A stretch of DNA of 64,000 bases from Armatimonadota bacterium (GCA_016235455.1 JACRKZ010000138.1:1-64000), one strand, 5' to 3'; positions 1 to 10,065 are shown, numbered from the stretch's first letter. Notes: generated from the sequence alone by a model not told the origin. Numbers and translations are program-made.

Positions 1-770
1 ATCTGGGTCTGGTCGTCCTGCTGCCGCTCACGGCGCTGGTCTGGCGCACGACCAGCCTGGGACTGGCCGGCTTCTGGGCCGTGGTCACCGACGAGCGCGT
101 GCTGGCCTCGTACCGTGTGACCTTTGGCACAGCGCTGGTCGGCGCTTCCATCAACGCGGTATTCGGTTCGATCGTGGCCTGGACGCTGGTGCGCTACCGC
201 TTCCCCGGCCGCGACCTGCTCGACGCGCTGGTCGACCTGCCCTTCGCGCTGCCGACCGCGGTGTCGGGCATCGCGCTGACCGCGCTCTACTCACCGAAAG
301 GCTGGATCGGCGCGCTGCTGGCGCCGTATGGCATCAAGGTCGCCTACACGCCCTGGGGCATCGCCGTGGCCCTGACCTTCATCGGCCTGCCGTTTGTCGT
401 GCGCAGCCTGCAGCCCGCGCTGGAGGAGCTTGAGGCCGAGGTGGAGGAGGCCGCCGCCAGCCTCGGCGCCAGCCGCTGGCAGACCTTCCGCCGGGTCATC
501 TGGCCCGCGGTCTCGCCGGCCTTGGCCTCCGGCTTCGCCCTGGCCTTCGCGCGGGCGCTGGGCGAGTACGGCTCGGTGGTCTTCATCAGCGGCAACATGC
601 CCATGCGCACCGAGATCACGTCGCTGCTGATCATCACCAAACTCGAGCAGTTCGACTACGCCGGCGCCACGGCGCTGGCCGTGTCCATGCTGCTGGCCTC
701 GTTCGCCATCCTGCTGACGCTCAACGTCGGGCAGTGGCTCGTTCGCGCGCGCCACCAGAAGGGATCCTGA
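1..770 (+). CDS. cysT: Sulfate ABC transporter permease CysT (5' truncated by window edge)
   Basis: Inner-membrane permease of the sulfate/thiosulfate importer, partner of CysW and CysA. The ORF track starts at a GTG at 81, but the same frame is open to the window edge and reads LGLVVLLPLTALVW, a typical first membrane segment of CysT, so the gene begins outside the window and 81 is internal. The cytoplasmic EAA loop that docks on the ATPase is visible as EEAAASLGASRWQTFRRVIWP, followed by ARALGEYGSVVFISGN, which is characteristic of CysT. cysW starts 3 nt after the stop, so the three genes form one operon. A periplasmic sulfate-binding protein would be expected upstream, outside the window. 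Confidence 0.93.
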   Translation, partial: LGLVVLLPLTALVWRTTSLGLAGFWAVVTDERVLASYRVTFGTALVGASINAVFGSIVAWTLVRYRFPGRDLLDALVDLPFALPTAVSGIALTALYSPKGWIGALLAPYGIKVAYTPWGIAVALTFIGLPFVVRSLQPALEELEAEVEEAAASLGASRWQTFRRVIWPAVSPALASGFALAFARALGEYGSVVFISGNMPMRTEITSLLIITKLEQFDYAGATALAVSMLLASFAILLTLNVGQWLVRARHQKGS

Positions 771-773
771 CCC

Positions 774-1628
774 ATGAAGCGTGCAGGCGATCCGCTCTGG
801 CTGCGCGTGTTGCTGATCGCGGTGTCGACTGCCTTTCTGGGCCTGTTCGTGCTGTTGCCGCTGATCGCGGTGTTCGCCGGCGCACTGCGCGATGGGCTGG
901 GTGTCTACCTGCGAGCGCTGGCCGAACCAGAGGCGTGGTCGGCCATCAAGTTGACGCTGCTCGTAGCCGCCATCGTGGTGCCGGCCAACGTGTTCTTCGG
1001 CCTGGCCGCGGCGTGGACCATCGCGCGCTTCCGCTTTGTCGGGCGCAGCCTGCTGACCACGCTCATCGACCTGCCCTTCGCGGTCTCGCCGGTGGTCTCG
1101 GGCCTCATCTACGTGCTCATGTTCGGCCTGCACGGTTGGTTCGGCCCATGGCTGTCGGCGCACAACCTGAAGGTCATCTTCGCCGTGCCCGGCGTGGTGC
1201 TGGCCACGTTGTTCGTCACCTTCCCGTTCGTCGCGCGCGAGCTCATCCCGCTCATGGAGGAGCAGGGCAGCGAAGAGGAAGAGGCCGCCCTGGTGCTCGG
1301 CGCGGGCGGGCTGCGCACCTTCTGGAGCATCACCCTACCCAACGTGCGCTGGGCGCTGCTGTACGGCGTCATCCTCTGCAACGCCCGCGCCATGGGGGAG
1401 TTCGGCGCGGTGTCTGTGGTCTCGGGCCACATCCGCGGCCGGACCAACACGCTGCCGCTGCAGGTGGAGATCCTCTACAACGAGTACCAGTTCGCCGCCG
1501 CCTTCGCGCTGGCCTCACTGCTGTCGCTGCTGGCCCTGGTGACGCTGGTCATCAAACGGCTGGCGGAACGCAAAGTGGCGCGAGAGAAGCGCGCCGGCCT
1601 CAGCCTGGAGCCGTCCCTTGAGCATTGA
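774..1628 (+). CDS. cysW: Sulfate ABC transporter permease CysW
   Basis: Second permease subunit of the sulfate importer, 284 residues, close to the family length. Several hydrophobic segments are evident, beginning with [22 protein letters not shown]. The EAA motif reads [23 protein letters not shown], and [19 protein letters not shown] is the family hallmark that corresponds to ARALGEYGSV in the partner CysT. The ATG at 774 directly follows the cysT stop. The 3' end overlaps the start of cysA by 11 nt, which implies translational coupling. Confidence 0.95.
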   Translation: MKRAGDPLWLRVLLIAVSTAFLGLFVLLPLIAVFAGALRDGLGVYLRALAEPEAWSAIKLTLLVAAIVVPANVFFGLAAAWTIARFRFVGRSLLTTLIDLPFAVSPVVSGLIYVLMFGLHGWFGPWLSAHNLKVIFAVPGVVLATLFVTFPFVARELIPLMEEQGSEEEEAALVLGAGGLRTFWSITLPNVRWALLYGVILCNARAMGEFGAVSVVSGHIRGRTNTLPLQVEILYNEYQFAAAFALASLLSLLALVTLVIKRLAERKVAREKRAGLSLEPSLEH

Positions 1629-2694
1629 AGTCCGCCACATCACCAAGACCTTCAACCAGCACCAGGCCCTGCGCGATGTCAGCCTGGCCGTGCCCAACGG
1701 CGAGTTGGTGGCGCTGCTGGGTCCTTCGGGCTGCGGCAAGACCACGCTGCTGCGCATCATCGCCGGCCTCGAGGAGCCGGACGCCGACGACAGCGCACGG
1801 GTGCTCTTCGACGGCCAGGACGTGGCCGAGCGCGGCGTCGGCCAGCGGCGCGTGGGCTTCGTCTTCCAGCACTATGCGCTGTTCCGACACATGAACGTGT
1901 TCGACAACATCGCCTTCGGCATGCGGGTCAAGCCCTGGCGCCAACGGCCCCGGCGCGGGCAGATACGCGACAAGGTCACTCACCTGCTGGAACTCATCCA
2001 GATGGCTGACCTGGGCCGACGCTTCCCTTCGCAGCTCTCGGGCGGCCAGCGCCAGCGCGTGGCTCTGGCCCGCGCGCTGGCCGTGGAGCCCAAGGTGCTG
2101 CTGCTCGACGAGCCGTTCGGCGCGCTCGACGCCAAGGTCCGCGCCGACTTGCGAAGCTGGTTGCGCCGGCTGCACGACGAGTTGCACATGACCAGCCTGT
2201 TCGTCACCCACGACCAGGAGGAGGCGCTGGAAGTGGCCGACCGCATCGTGGTCATGAACGACGGGCAGGTGGAGCAGGTGGGCACGCCCGACCAGGTCTT
2301 CCATCAGCCGACCAACACCTTCGTGGCCGACTTCCTGGGCAAGGTCAATCTATTCCACGCACGCGTCGAGCAGGGCAAGCTGGTGGCTGGCGCGCTGGTC
2401 ATGGACGCCCCGGCCTCGGGCGCCGCCGAAGGCCAGGCGGCGCAGGTGCTGGTGCGCCCGCACGACCTGCTCGTGGCCCGCGTGGCCGACGACACCGCCG
2501 CGCTGCCGGCGAAGGTGACCCGCGTCATCTCGACCAGCTCGGTGGTGCGCGTCGACCTGGTCACCACCGACGGCCAGACGCTCCAGGCCGATCTGGCGCA
2601 CGAGGCGTTCGCGCCGCTGGCGTTGAGCGTGGGCGACGCGGTGTTTGTCGGGCCGCGGCGGTCGCACGTGGTGGTGGATGACTATGTGATCTGA
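1618..2694 (+). CDS. cysA: Sulfate ABC transporter ATP-binding protein CysA
   Basis: ATPase that drives the CysTW permease, 358 residues. Visible motifs in order: Walker [10 protein letters not shown] (about residues 35-43), signature [15 protein letters not shown], Walker [13 protein letters not shown], and switch histidine in [15 protein letters not shown]. The C-terminal third (about 235-358) is a TOBE-like beta domain with [12 protein letters not shown]. The start is a TTG inside the end of cysW; its frame gives [22 protein letters not shown], a normal ABC N-terminus, and no better ATG exists. Substrate assignment rests on the cysTW neighbours, because the ATPase alone cannot tell sulfate from molybdate. 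Confidence 0.94.
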   Translation: MSIEVRHITKTFNQHQALRDVSLAVPNGELVALLGPSGCGKTTLLRIIAGLEEPDADDSARVLFDGQDVAERGVGQRRVGFVFQHYALFRHMNVFDNIAFGMRVKPWRQRPRRGQIRDKVTHLLELIQMADLGRRFPSQLSGGQRQRVALARALAVEPKVLLLDEPFGALDAKVRADLRSWLRRLHDELHMTSLFVTHDQEEALEVADRIVVMNDGQVEQVGTPDQVFHQPTNTFVADFLGKVNLFHARVEQGKLVAGALVMDAPASGAAEGQAAQVLVRPHDLLVARVADDTAALPAKVTRVISTSSVVRVDLVTTDGQTLQADLAHEAFAPLALSVGDAVFVGPRRSHVVVDDYVI

Positions 2695-2706
2695 GCGCCG
2701 CTCGGC

Positions 2707-3399
2707 TCACCGCTGAGATGCCCGAGGCGGCGGCGGCAGCGTCTTCTTCACCAGATCGTACAAGCGGCACAACAGCACGGGCACCTCGTCGCGCAGCATC
2801 AGCCGGTCGAGGTGGTACTGGCCGTCGGGAAAGCCCTCGAAGACGCCCCGGTCGGCAAGCACCTTGAGTGCCTCCTCGCGGCTCGGCGCCGGGCTGTCCG
2901 GTGGGCTCTGGCGCGTCATGACGGCCAGCAGCCGGGCCAGCGCCACGCCGGCCTCACCGCGCGAGATTGGCTCGGTCCGGGCGCGAGTGCCGGAAATGGC
3001 CCCGGCGTCCAGCCGGCACGACGACACCTGCCGCAGCGCGGCCGCCGCCCAATGGTCGGGCGGCACGTCGCGGAAGCGCGGTCCCCACACCGCCTCGAAC
3101 AGCCCACGGTCGCGCAGAACCATGTCCGGGTCGGGCAGGCCGGTCCCGCCGCAATGGGCGACGTCGGCCGGCATCCAGTTGACCGTACGGCCGAGAATGA
3201 AGCCGAACTCCTCACGCGTCACCGGGTCGTTCAGGCGGTAGTAGCCGCCGGGATAGCCATCCAGCACCCCGACAGAGCTTAGCTTCTCGATAGCCTGATA
3301 GGCCCAGTGGCACGGAATGTCATTGAACGCGCCGGCCTGGGCGCCACCGGCGCATAGCGCCGCCAGCCCGACCATGCCTATGCGCCGCCAAGCTCGCAT
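2707..3399 (-). CDS. Secreted protein with three S-layer homology (SLH) repeats
   Basis: 230-residue exported protein. A signal peptide (MRAWRRIGMVGLAALCAGGAQAG) is followed by SLH-type segments: FNDIPCHWAYQAIEKLSSVGVLDGYPGG..DPVTREEF, then FRDVPPDHWAAAALRQV..ISRGEAGVALARLL, then ALKVLADRGVFEGFPDGQYHLDRLMLRDEV. SLH domains normally anchor proteins to cell-wall or periplasmic polymers. The protein consists of little else, so a structural or anchoring role is inferred rather than an enzymatic one. A GGAGG ribosome-binding site precedes the ATG. The gene converges on cysA with a 12-nt gap. Confidence 0.85.
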   Translation of the reverse strand: MRAWRRIGMVGLAALCAGGAQAGAFNDIPCHWAYQAIEKLSSVGVLDGYPGGYYRLNDPVTREEFGFILGRTVNWMPADVAHCGGTGLPDPDMVLRDRGLFEAVWGPRFRDVPPDHWAAAALRQVSSCRLDAGAISGTRARTEPISRGEAGVALARLLAVMTRQSPPDSPAPSREEALKVLADRGVFEGFPDGQYHLDRLMLRDEVPVLLCRLYDLVKKTLPPPPRASQR

Positions 3400-3490
3400 C
3401 GCCGCCCTCCTGTTCGCCGCTCACTGTGCCACATGGCCAGCGCGTCCGCCAGTCGGGCCGACCGCTGACCCGAGCCGACACGAACGGCAT

Positions 3491-3519
3491 TTGCCGGCAA
3501 CGATGAGGTCGGCTAGACT
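3491..3519 (+). promoter_or_regulatory. Sigma-70-type promoter of the GH92 gene
   Basis: TTGCCG, 17-bp spacer, TAGACT; the -10 box ends 26 nt before the ATG at 3546 and a GCGGAG ribosome-binding site lies between. The prediction comes from reading the hexamers only. Confidence 0.5.
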
Positions 3520-3545
3520 GGCGCCACCAAGCGGAGTACCAACCC

Positions 3546-6500
3546 ATGGCGAGCACCACAGCGGCCCGCAAAGCAGCGATCCTGGTGATCAGTCTAGCGC
3601 TGACCGGTGCCGCGGCCAAGGAGCCCGTCGACTATGTCAACCCGCTGATCGGCGCCAGCACCAACGCCGCCCTGGGCGAAGGCAAGACCTTCCCCGGCGC
3701 GGCCACTCCGTTCGGCCTGGTGCAGCTTAGCCCCGACACCGTCACCGGCGGCGACAACGGGCCGGGCTACTCCTACGAGCACCGCACCATCGAGGGCTTC
3801 AGCTTCACCCACATGAGCGGGATCGGCTGGTATGGCGACTTGGGCAACCTGCAGGTGATGCCCACCGTCGGCCCGCTGCGCACCTCGTGCGGCCGCGAAC
3901 AGCAGCCGGGCGAAGGCTGGCGCAGCCGCTACGAGCACGACACCGAGGTGGCCCAGGCCGGCTACTACGCCGTGACGCTGGCCGACAGCGGCATCCGCGC
4001 CGAATGCACCGCGGCGCCGCGCGCGGGGATGCTGCGCTTCACACTGCCCCAGGCCGACCCGGCACGCCTCCAGATCGATCTGGCCCGTCGCGTGGCTGGC
4101 ACGTCCACGCGGCAGTACGTCAAGGTCGTCTCCGACCATGCCATCGAGGGTTGGATGCTCTGCACGCCGGCTGGCGGCGGCTGGGGCAATGGCGGCGGCG
4201 GCGGCCACTACAAGCTGCACTTCGCGCTCGAGTTCAGCCGGCCGCTGGGCGAGTTCGGCGTCTACAGCGCCGACATCCCCGACGACTGGCCGCGCAACAA
4301 CGATGCCATCGTCACGCCACGCTACCGCGAACGCGTCGCGGCGGCCCAGGTTATACGAGGCTGCCGCGAGTTCGAGGGCGCTCACCTGGGCTTCTTCGCC
4401 GAGTTCCCCAGCCGCGCCGGCGAGCAGGTGCTGGTCAAAGCCGGCATCTCGTTTGTCAGCCCCGAGGGCGCGCGCGCCAACCTCCGGCACGACATCGACC
4501 ACTGGGATTTCGACCGCGTGCGAACCGAGGCGCGCGCCCGCTGGGCCGAGGCGCTGGGCGGCATCAACGCCGAGGGCGGCAACGATGCGCAGCGTGAAGC
4601 GTTCTTCACCGCCATCTACCACTGCCTGATCGACCCGCGCAGCGTCAGCGATGTCGATGGCCAGTACATCGGCGCCGACGACCAGCCGCACCGCGCGCCG
4701 GATTTCACCTACCGCTCGGTGTTCAGCGGCTGGGATGTGTTCCGCAGCCAGTTCCCGCTGCTCACGCTGGTCCGGCCCGATGTGGTCAACGACCAGATCA
4801 ACTCGCAGATCCAGCTCGCCGAACTCAGCGGCCGCGGCTACTTCGAGCGCTGGGAGATGCTCAACGCCTACTCGGGCTGCATGATCGGCGACCCCATGGT
4901 GTCCATTCTGGCCAACGCCTATCAGCGCGGCATCCGTGGTTACGATGCCGACAAGGCCTGGCGGTTCGCGCGGGCCTCCATGGAGCGTAGCACCGGCCGC
5001 ATCGGCTGGTCGCCGGGCAGCCTGTCGCAGACCGTCGAGAACGCCTACTACGACCACTGCCTGGCACGCCTGGCGGCGGCCCTGGGCAGGACCGACGAAG
5101 TGGCGCCGCTCGAAGCCCGCGCGCAGTGGTACGCGAACCTCTACGATCCCACCGTGGGCAACCTGCGCGCGCGCCTGGCCGACGGCAGTTGGACCACCTG
5201 GCAGGGCAAGACCGTCCACGGCCAGGGCTGCGTCGAGAGCAATCCCTACCAGCAAGGCTGGTTCGTGCCCCAGGATGTGCAGGGCCTTGCAAACCTCATG
5301 GGCCTCGATCAGTTCCGCGCCTCGCTGGGCGAGTTCTTCGACAGGACGCCGCTCAGCTTCAAGTGGAACGACTACTACAACCACGCCAACGAGCCGGTAC
5401 ACCACGTGCCCTACCTGTTCACCTACGCAGGCCAGCCGTGGCTCACGCAGAAGTGGGCACGCACGGTCATGGACCATGCGTATGGTCCCGGCGTCAAGGG
5501 TCTGTGCGGCAACGAGGACGTCGGCCAGATGTCGGCCTGGTACGTGCTCAGCGCCGCCGGCTTCCACCCGGTCTCGCCCGTCGATGGCGTCTTCCTGCTG
5601 GGCAGCCCGCTGTTCGACAAGGTGACGCTGCGGCTCGACCCACGCTACTACCCCGGCCGCTCGTTTGCCGTCGTCGCCCGTGACAACGGGCCGACGCACC
5701 CGTACATCCAGTCGGCGACGCTCAACGGCCGGCCGTTGTCGCGCGCCTGGCTGCGCCACGAGGAGATCGTGGCCGGCGGCACGCTGGAGCTGACCATGGG
5801 CGCCGAGCCGAACCAGGCCTGGGGCACCGCGCCGGCCGACCGGCCGCCGTCGCTCAGCCAGCCCGTCGTCTGCACCGGCCTGACCGTGGCACCCGTCAAG
5901 CCCGGCTGGGGCGAAGCCATCACAGCCACCGTGACGCTGGCCAACCAGGGCGACGCACCCACGCCGGCGCGAGCCCAGGTGTGGACGGACGACAAGCTGC
6001 TGGCCAGCGTGCCGGTCACGCTGGCCGCCGGCGAACGCCGCGCCGTGGCCGTGCCGCTGCGGATAGCGGGCCCGGGGCGCCAGGTCCTGCACACCGTCGG
6101 CCAGCCGCCGGTCGAGCTGGAACTGGTCGACAACCGGCCGCTGCGTGTCCTCTCGGTGACCGCCGGCGACGACGGCGCCAAGGTCATGATCGCCTTGTCC
6201 AAACGGCCCGACAAGGCCTTCCTGGCCGCCGACTGCCGCATCGACGGCGTGGCGCCGCGGAGCCTGGAGGCAGCGCCCACGGGCACCGAATGGACTCTCG
6301 AGCCGGCCCAGTCGCTCGCGCCCGGTCGCCATCGTCTGGCGCTCGGTGGGCTCGGGGAGCTGAGCTTTGGTGTCGTCCGTGCCAAAGTGGAGGTCTTCCG
6401 CACCACCGGTGAATGGGCCGACCTGCCCACGGGCGCGCCCTCGGCCAAGGACTACGCCGACGCGCACGCCCAGCACGGCGCGACCGTGAGTTGGCTGGCG

Positions 6501-6950
6501 CCCTTCGCCCCGCCGCACGCGGCCGCCGGCAGCGACGGTCCGCTGCTGCCACGCCTGCTCGACGGCCTGGCCGCGGGGAGCGACGACGACACCGGCCACT
6601 GCACCTGGCTCGATGGCGGCGAAGCGCGGCTGCTGCTCGACCTCCAGGCCGAGATCCCCGTGACGCGCATCGCCACCTACTCCTGGCACCGCGGCGACCG
6701 CGCCCCACAACAGTTCGCCCTCTACGGCGCCGCCGGACCCACCGCGCCGGACGCCACCGAGGCCCTCGGCCCGCCGTGGGAGCACCTCGCCGACGTCGAC
6801 AGCACGCGCCTGGGCGACGGCGGCAAGCATGTCTCCACGGTCCGCGGCCAGCCACTGGGCACCTACCGCTGGCTGCTGTGGGTGCTGCAGCCGGTGGCCA
6901 AGCGGGAGAACCAGGGCACCTTCTTGACCGAAATCGATGTGGCTCAGTAG
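3546..6950 (+). CDS. Secreted GH92 alpha-mannosidase with C-terminal accessory domains
   Basis: Exported exo-acting alpha-mannosidase of glycoside hydrolase family 92, a calcium-dependent family that trims mannose from N-glycans and mannans. After a signal peptide (ILVISLALTGAAAKE) the family opens typically with DYVNPLIGAST..GKTFPGAATPFGLVQLSPDT. Other hallmarks are SVFSGWDVFRSQFPLL, HANEPVHHVPYLFTYAGQPW and GNEDVGQMSAWYVLSAAGFHPVSP. The catalytic region ends near residue 760. Beyond it are a CARDB-like beta segment (about 780-870, VAPVKPGWGEAITATVTLANQGDAPTPARAQV) and a C-terminal module that may bind carbohydrate. At 1134 residues it is longer than a bare GH92 (about 700-800). The next gene is another secreted glycosidase. 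Confidence 0.93.
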   Translation: MASTTAARKAAILVISLALTGAAAKEPVDYVNPLIGASTNAALGEGKTFPGAATPFGLVQLSPDTVTGGDNGPGYSYEHRTIEGFSFTHMSGIGWYGDLGNLQVMPTVGPLRTSCGREQQPGEGWRSRYEHDTEVAQAGYYAVTLADSGIRAECTAAPRAGMLRFTLPQADPARLQIDLARRVAGTSTRQYVKVVSDHAIEGWMLCTPAGGGWGNGGGGGHYKLHFALEFSRPLGEFGVYSADIPDDWPRNNDAIVTPRYRERVAAAQVIRGCREFEGAHLGFFAEFPSRAGEQVLVKAGISFVSPEGARANLRHDIDHWDFDRVRTEARARWAEALGGINAEGGNDAQREAFFTAIYHCLIDPRSVSDVDGQYIGADDQPHRAPDFTYRSVFSGWDVFRSQFPLLTLVRPDVVNDQINSQIQLAELSGRGYFERWEMLNAYSGCMIGDPMVSILANAYQRGIRGYDADKAWRFARASMERSTGRIGWSPGSLSQTVENAYYDHCLARLAAALGRTDEVAPLEARAQWYANLYDPTVGNLRARLADGSWTTWQGKTVHGQGCVESNPYQQGWFVPQDVQGLANLMGLDQFRASLGEFFDRTPLSFKWNDYYNHANEPVHHVPYLFTYAGQPWLTQKWARTVMDHAYGPGVKGLCGNEDVGQMSAWYVLSAAGFHPVSPVDGVFLLGSPLFDKVTLRLDPRYYPGRSFAVVARDNGPTHPYIQSATLNGRPLSRAWLRHEEIVAGGTLELTMGAEPNQAWGTAPADRPPSLSQPVVCTGLTVAPVKPGWGEAITATVTLANQGDAPTPARAQVWTDDKLLASVPVTLAAGERRAVAVPLRIAGPGRQVLHTVGQPPVELELVDNRPLRVLSVTAGDDGAKVMIALSKRPDKAFLAADCRIDGVAPRSLEAAPTGTEWTLEPAQSLAPGRHRLALGGLGELSFGVVRAKVEVFRTTGEWADLPTGAPSAKDYADAHAQHGATVSWLAPFAPPHAAAGSDGPLLPRLLDGLAAGSDDDTGHCTWLDGGEARLLLDLQAEIPVTRIATYSWHRGDRAPQQFALYGAAGPTAPDATEALGPPWEHLADVDSTRLGDGGKHVSTVRGQPLGTYRWLLWVLQPVAKRENQGTFLTEIDVAQ

Positions 6951-6966
6951 GCGCACTGCGCGCTTC

Positions 6967-6995
6967 TTGTATCGGGATCCGGCCCAAGCTACACT
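6967..6995 (+). promoter_or_regulatory. Sigma-70-type promoter of the GH36-like gene
   Basis: TTGTAT, 17-bp spacer, TACACT in the 66-nt gap after the GH92 stop. It suggests that the second glycosidase can be transcribed independently. Confidence 0.45.
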
Positions 6996-7016
6996 GGCCC
7001 TGCCAAGGCGACGTCC

Positions 7017-9875
7017 ATGACCCTCACGCTGCTGCTGCTCACCGCCTGCCCCATCCTGGCCGGTCCCGCGCCGCTGGTGCTGCGCAACGACTCCGCGCTC
7101 CGCGAACTGACCTTCGACGGCCAGGTCTGGCGCACGACACGCTTGGCCCGCGCCGACGGCAGCGAGAGCGTTGCTCTCGTTAGCGATGAGTTCCACCTGC
7201 TCTACCTCGACGACCGCGAGGCCGACATCGGCGCCTATCAGGTCGACGGCGAGCCGGTCTGGCAGGGCAAGGAGCGGCTCGCCCTGCGCTATCGTCCGCG
7301 CGCCGGCGCCGACCTGCCGCCGGTGACGCTGACCTACTGGGTCGGGCCGGGCGCCACGCTGCGCAAGACCGTCACGCTGGGCATGAAGCCGGGCACATCG
7401 CTGGACCGGCTCGAGGTCGAGCGCTTCGTCACCCAGTCGCCCGCCGGCCGCGGCGGCCGCGGCGAGCCGGTCTATCTCGATGGCCGCTGGTTCTGCGGCC
7501 TGGAGTACCCCGCCGGCCACACCCGCCATACCGACGGCAACACGCCCGCCGCCGACGCCCACCATTACGAGAAGGTCGGCAACTACAGCCTCGTCGACCT
7601 CGACGGGCGCGACCGGCTGAAGACGCCCGTGCCCGGCATGGTGCGGCTCATCCACTTCCCCGGCGATGCGCCGGCCGATGGGCGGCTGGTCAGCAAGACC
7701 GCCGTGTTCGGCATCGGCCGGCCGGGACAGCCCATCGAGCTGGCCTTTGGCGACTACCTGCGCACCGTGGCCAAGCCCGACCGCTCTTTTGCCCACTACA
7801 ACAACTGGTTCGACGGCTCGGGCAAGAGCCTCCGTGGCGACGCCTTCGTCAAGGTGTGGCGCGCCTTCAAGCAGCGGCTGGAGCCCGCCGGCCTGCGGCT
7901 GGAGGCCATGGTGCCGGACAACGGCTGGCAGAACGGCAGCTCGCTCTGGGAACCGGGCGGCGACTTCCCCGGCGGCATGGCCGATCTGGCCAGGCTGGGC
8001 AAGATGCTGAAGGACGAGGGCTCGGGCCTCGGCCTGTGGCTGTCGCTCGACGGCACCAGCAACAACATCGGCTGGGGCGAGCAGCATGGCTACGCGCGCG
8101 CCAAGGCCAACGCCTACTTCAGCCAGTACTTCGCGCACTACTCGCTCTCGCAGCCCAAGTACCGCGCCGACATGGAGGCGCAGTTGCGCCGGCTGGTCCG
8201 CGAGTGCGGCCTGACCTACTTCAAGCATGACTTCAACCACCTGAGCGATGTCGGCCCCGGCAACGGCCATCCGGCCACGGACCGCCACGGCCACGAGGCC
8301 AACGTCGACGCGATGATCGCGCTGCTGGCCGCCTGCCGCGCCGAGAACCCGGCCATCTACCAGAACCTGACCAACTGGATGTGGTTCTCGCCCTGGTGGC
8401 TGATGCACGGCGACGCACTGTGGATGCTGGCCGGCGACGACGGCTTCAACCGCAACCAGCCCGAGCTGTCCAGCCGCGCCATGGCCACCACCGACCGCGA
8501 CACCTACCTGTGGCGCATGTGGGGCAACCCCGCCGACCGCCCGCTGGTGCCCATCTCGCGGCTCATGACGCACGGCATCATCCGCAACCCCGGCGGCCAG
8601 ATGGAGTCGCCGCAAGACACGCTGGCCGACTGGGCCGACCACGTCTGGATGCACTACGGACGCGGCACGCAGCTCAAGGAGTGGTACATCACGCCCGCCG
8701 CCCTGGATGACGCGCACTGGCAGGTGCTGCTCGACGTGCACCGCTGGAGCCAGCGCAACTTCAAAGCGCTCTGCAACACCGTGTTCGTCGGTGGCCGGCC
8801 CGACGAGGGCCGGGTCTATGGCTATCTGGGCTGGGACGGTGACCATGGCGTGCTGGTCGCGCGCAACCCCGCGGTCGCCGAGCAGACGCTGACCGCGCCG
8901 TTCGACGCCACCACGCTGTACCGCGGCAAGGCCGGCCAACCGTTCCGCGCCAAGCAGATCTACCCACAGGCCGGCGACTGGCCGACACCCTACCGCTCAG
9001 GCCAGCCGCTGGCCGTCACCATCCCCGGCTACACCACCATTGTCTTGGAGCTGGACCGCGGCGCCGCGACCAAGGCCAACACGCCAGACTTGTCGCGGCC
9101 CAAGGTCAGCGCCCAGTCGGTGACGCTGCCCGACGAGGTCATGGCCCGCTGCGACCTGCTGGTCATCGGCTACGACGAGCTGCCCATCGTGGCCCTCGAC
9201 GGCCAACCCGCGACACCGGCGCGCAGCAGCGAGGGCGGCGTGAACCAGTTCGCCGGCTATGCGCGCTCGGGCATGCCCAGCGCCACCGCGCGCATGTGGC
9301 GCATGGCCGGCTTCGACCTGCGGGCACGTCGCGGCCAGACGGTGACGCTCGGCTTCACCGGCGAGACGCGGGCCGAGGCCTGGCTGCTACTGGACCGTCC
9401 GCAGGGCGGCCGGACCATCCGCCAGACGGTGCGCGTCATGCCCGAGACCAAACTCCAGGCGCCGCCGCCGCGTGCGATCACCGACGCCGAATGGGCCGCT
9501 CGCCGCGCCGCGCGGCTCCGCCTCGACACCTTCGGCCTGGAGCCCTGGGCCGGTGGCAAGGCCAGCGTTGAGCTCAACGGCCAGATCGCGGGCGAACTGG
9601 CCGACCCCAAGGGGGGTGACTCCTGGCACTCCCAGACGCTGGACCTGCCGCTCGACCGCGTGCTGCGGGAGAACAAGCTCGCCGTGCTGCGCGAGAAGGA
9701 CGGCGACAAGTGGAAGCTGCGGCGCGCGACCCTGGAAGTGCAGTTGGCCGACGGCACCTGGGTGCCAAGCAACGTCGGCGCGCCGCAGACCAGCCACGGC
9801 GACTGGGCGTATCTGGAGGGCGAAGTCTTCGGGTCGCCGACGCGGACGCGGGTCATGGAGCTGGCGTTCAGGTGA
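7017..9875 (+). CDS. Secreted GH36/clan GH-D-like alpha-galactosidase
   Basis: 952-residue exported protein with a short signal peptide (MTLTLLLLTACPILAGP). An N-terminal beta-sandwich (about 25-250) precedes a TIM barrel (about 255-600). Barrel landmarks are AHYNNWFDGSGKSL, VPDNGWQN..LWEPGGDFPGGMADLARLGKMLKDEGSGLGLWLSLDG and GLTYFKHDFNHLSD. The KHD aspartate sits where clan GH-D enzymes (GH27/GH36) place the nucleophile (KxD). A C-terminal extension (about 640-952) contains beta-rich, carbohydrate-binding-like sequence. The exact family and substrate are uncertain; alpha-galactoside hydrolysis is inferred from the fold and motif order. The 3' end overlaps the convergent small gene on the other strand by 8 nt. 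Confidence 0.72.
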   Translation: MTLTLLLLTACPILAGPAPLVLRNDSALRELTFDGQVWRTTRLARADGSESVALVSDEFHLLYLDDREADIGAYQVDGEPVWQGKERLALRYRPRAGADLPPVTLTYWVGPGATLRKTVTLGMKPGTSLDRLEVERFVTQSPAGRGGRGEPVYLDGRWFCGLEYPAGHTRHTDGNTPAADAHHYEKVGNYSLVDLDGRDRLKTPVPGMVRLIHFPGDAPADGRLVSKTAVFGIGRPGQPIELAFGDYLRTVAKPDRSFAHYNNWFDGSGKSLRGDAFVKVWRAFKQRLEPAGLRLEAMVPDNGWQNGSSLWEPGGDFPGGMADLARLGKMLKDEGSGLGLWLSLDGTSNNIGWGEQHGYARAKANAYFSQYFAHYSLSQPKYRADMEAQLRRLVRECGLTYFKHDFNHLSDVGPGNGHPATDRHGHEANVDAMIALLAACRAENPAIYQNLTNWMWFSPWWLMHGDALWMLAGDDGFNRNQPELSSRAMATTDRDTYLWRMWGNPADRPLVPISRLMTHGIIRNPGGQMESPQDTLADWADHVWMHYGRGTQLKEWYITPAALDDAHWQVLLDVHRWSQRNFKALCNTVFVGGRPDEGRVYGYLGWDGDHGVLVARNPAVAEQTLTAPFDATTLYRGKAGQPFRAKQIYPQAGDWPTPYRSGQPLAVTIPGYTTIVLELDRGAATKANTPDLSRPKVSAQSVTLPDEVMARCDLLVIGYDELPIVALDGQPATPARSSEGGVNQFAGYARSGMPSATARMWRMAGFDLRARRGQTVTLGFTGETRAEAWLLLDRPQGGRTIRQTVRVMPETKLQAPPPRAITDAEWAARRAARLRLDTFGLEPWAGGKASVELNGQIAGELADPKGGDSWHSQTLDLPLDRVLRENKLAVLREKDGDKWKLRRATLEVQLADGTWVPSNVGAPQTSHGDWAYLEGEVFGSPTRTRVMELAFR

Positions 9876-10065
9876 GCTGGCCGCCGCTCCAGTAGGCCCG
9901 GCTCGGCCGTAGCGCCAGCAGCAGCGCCACCAGCACCAGCGCCGCCGCGTGCTGCCTCACTGGCTCGGCGAAGTGGGCGCCGATGACCATGCCGAGCAGC
10001 AGACAGCACCATTTGAGCAGGGCGATGTCAGACCACGCCCAGACCTTCGTGCGAAGCAGCTGCAT
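9868..10065 (-). CDS. Small conserved membrane protein, 65 aa, unknown function
   Basis: The ORF encodes MQLLRTKVWAWSDIALLKWC followed by two hydrophobic stretches (CCLLLGMVIGAHF and AAALVLVALLLALRP), so a two-helix membrane protein is likely. I judge it real because it has a GGAG ribosome-binding site, an ATG start and a composition unlike antisense shadow frames. Short proteins with the pattern LLKWxxLLxGMxxGAxxxxxxxxH are widespread as conserved hypotheticals (recollection, not a search). Its stop lies inside the end of the convergent glycosidase gene. No function is proposed. Confidence 0.65.
   Translation of the reverse strand: MQLLRTKVWAWSDIALLKWCCLLLGMVIGAHFAEPVRQHAAALVLVALLLALRPSRAYWSGGQLT

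Noticed and set aside
3594-8939. 1781-aa minus-strand ORF across the GH92 and GH36-like genes
   Set aside because: Antisense shadow of GC-rich coding sequence; low-complexity composition rich in V, G, A, R and H with no domain, and both plus-strand genes are clear family members.
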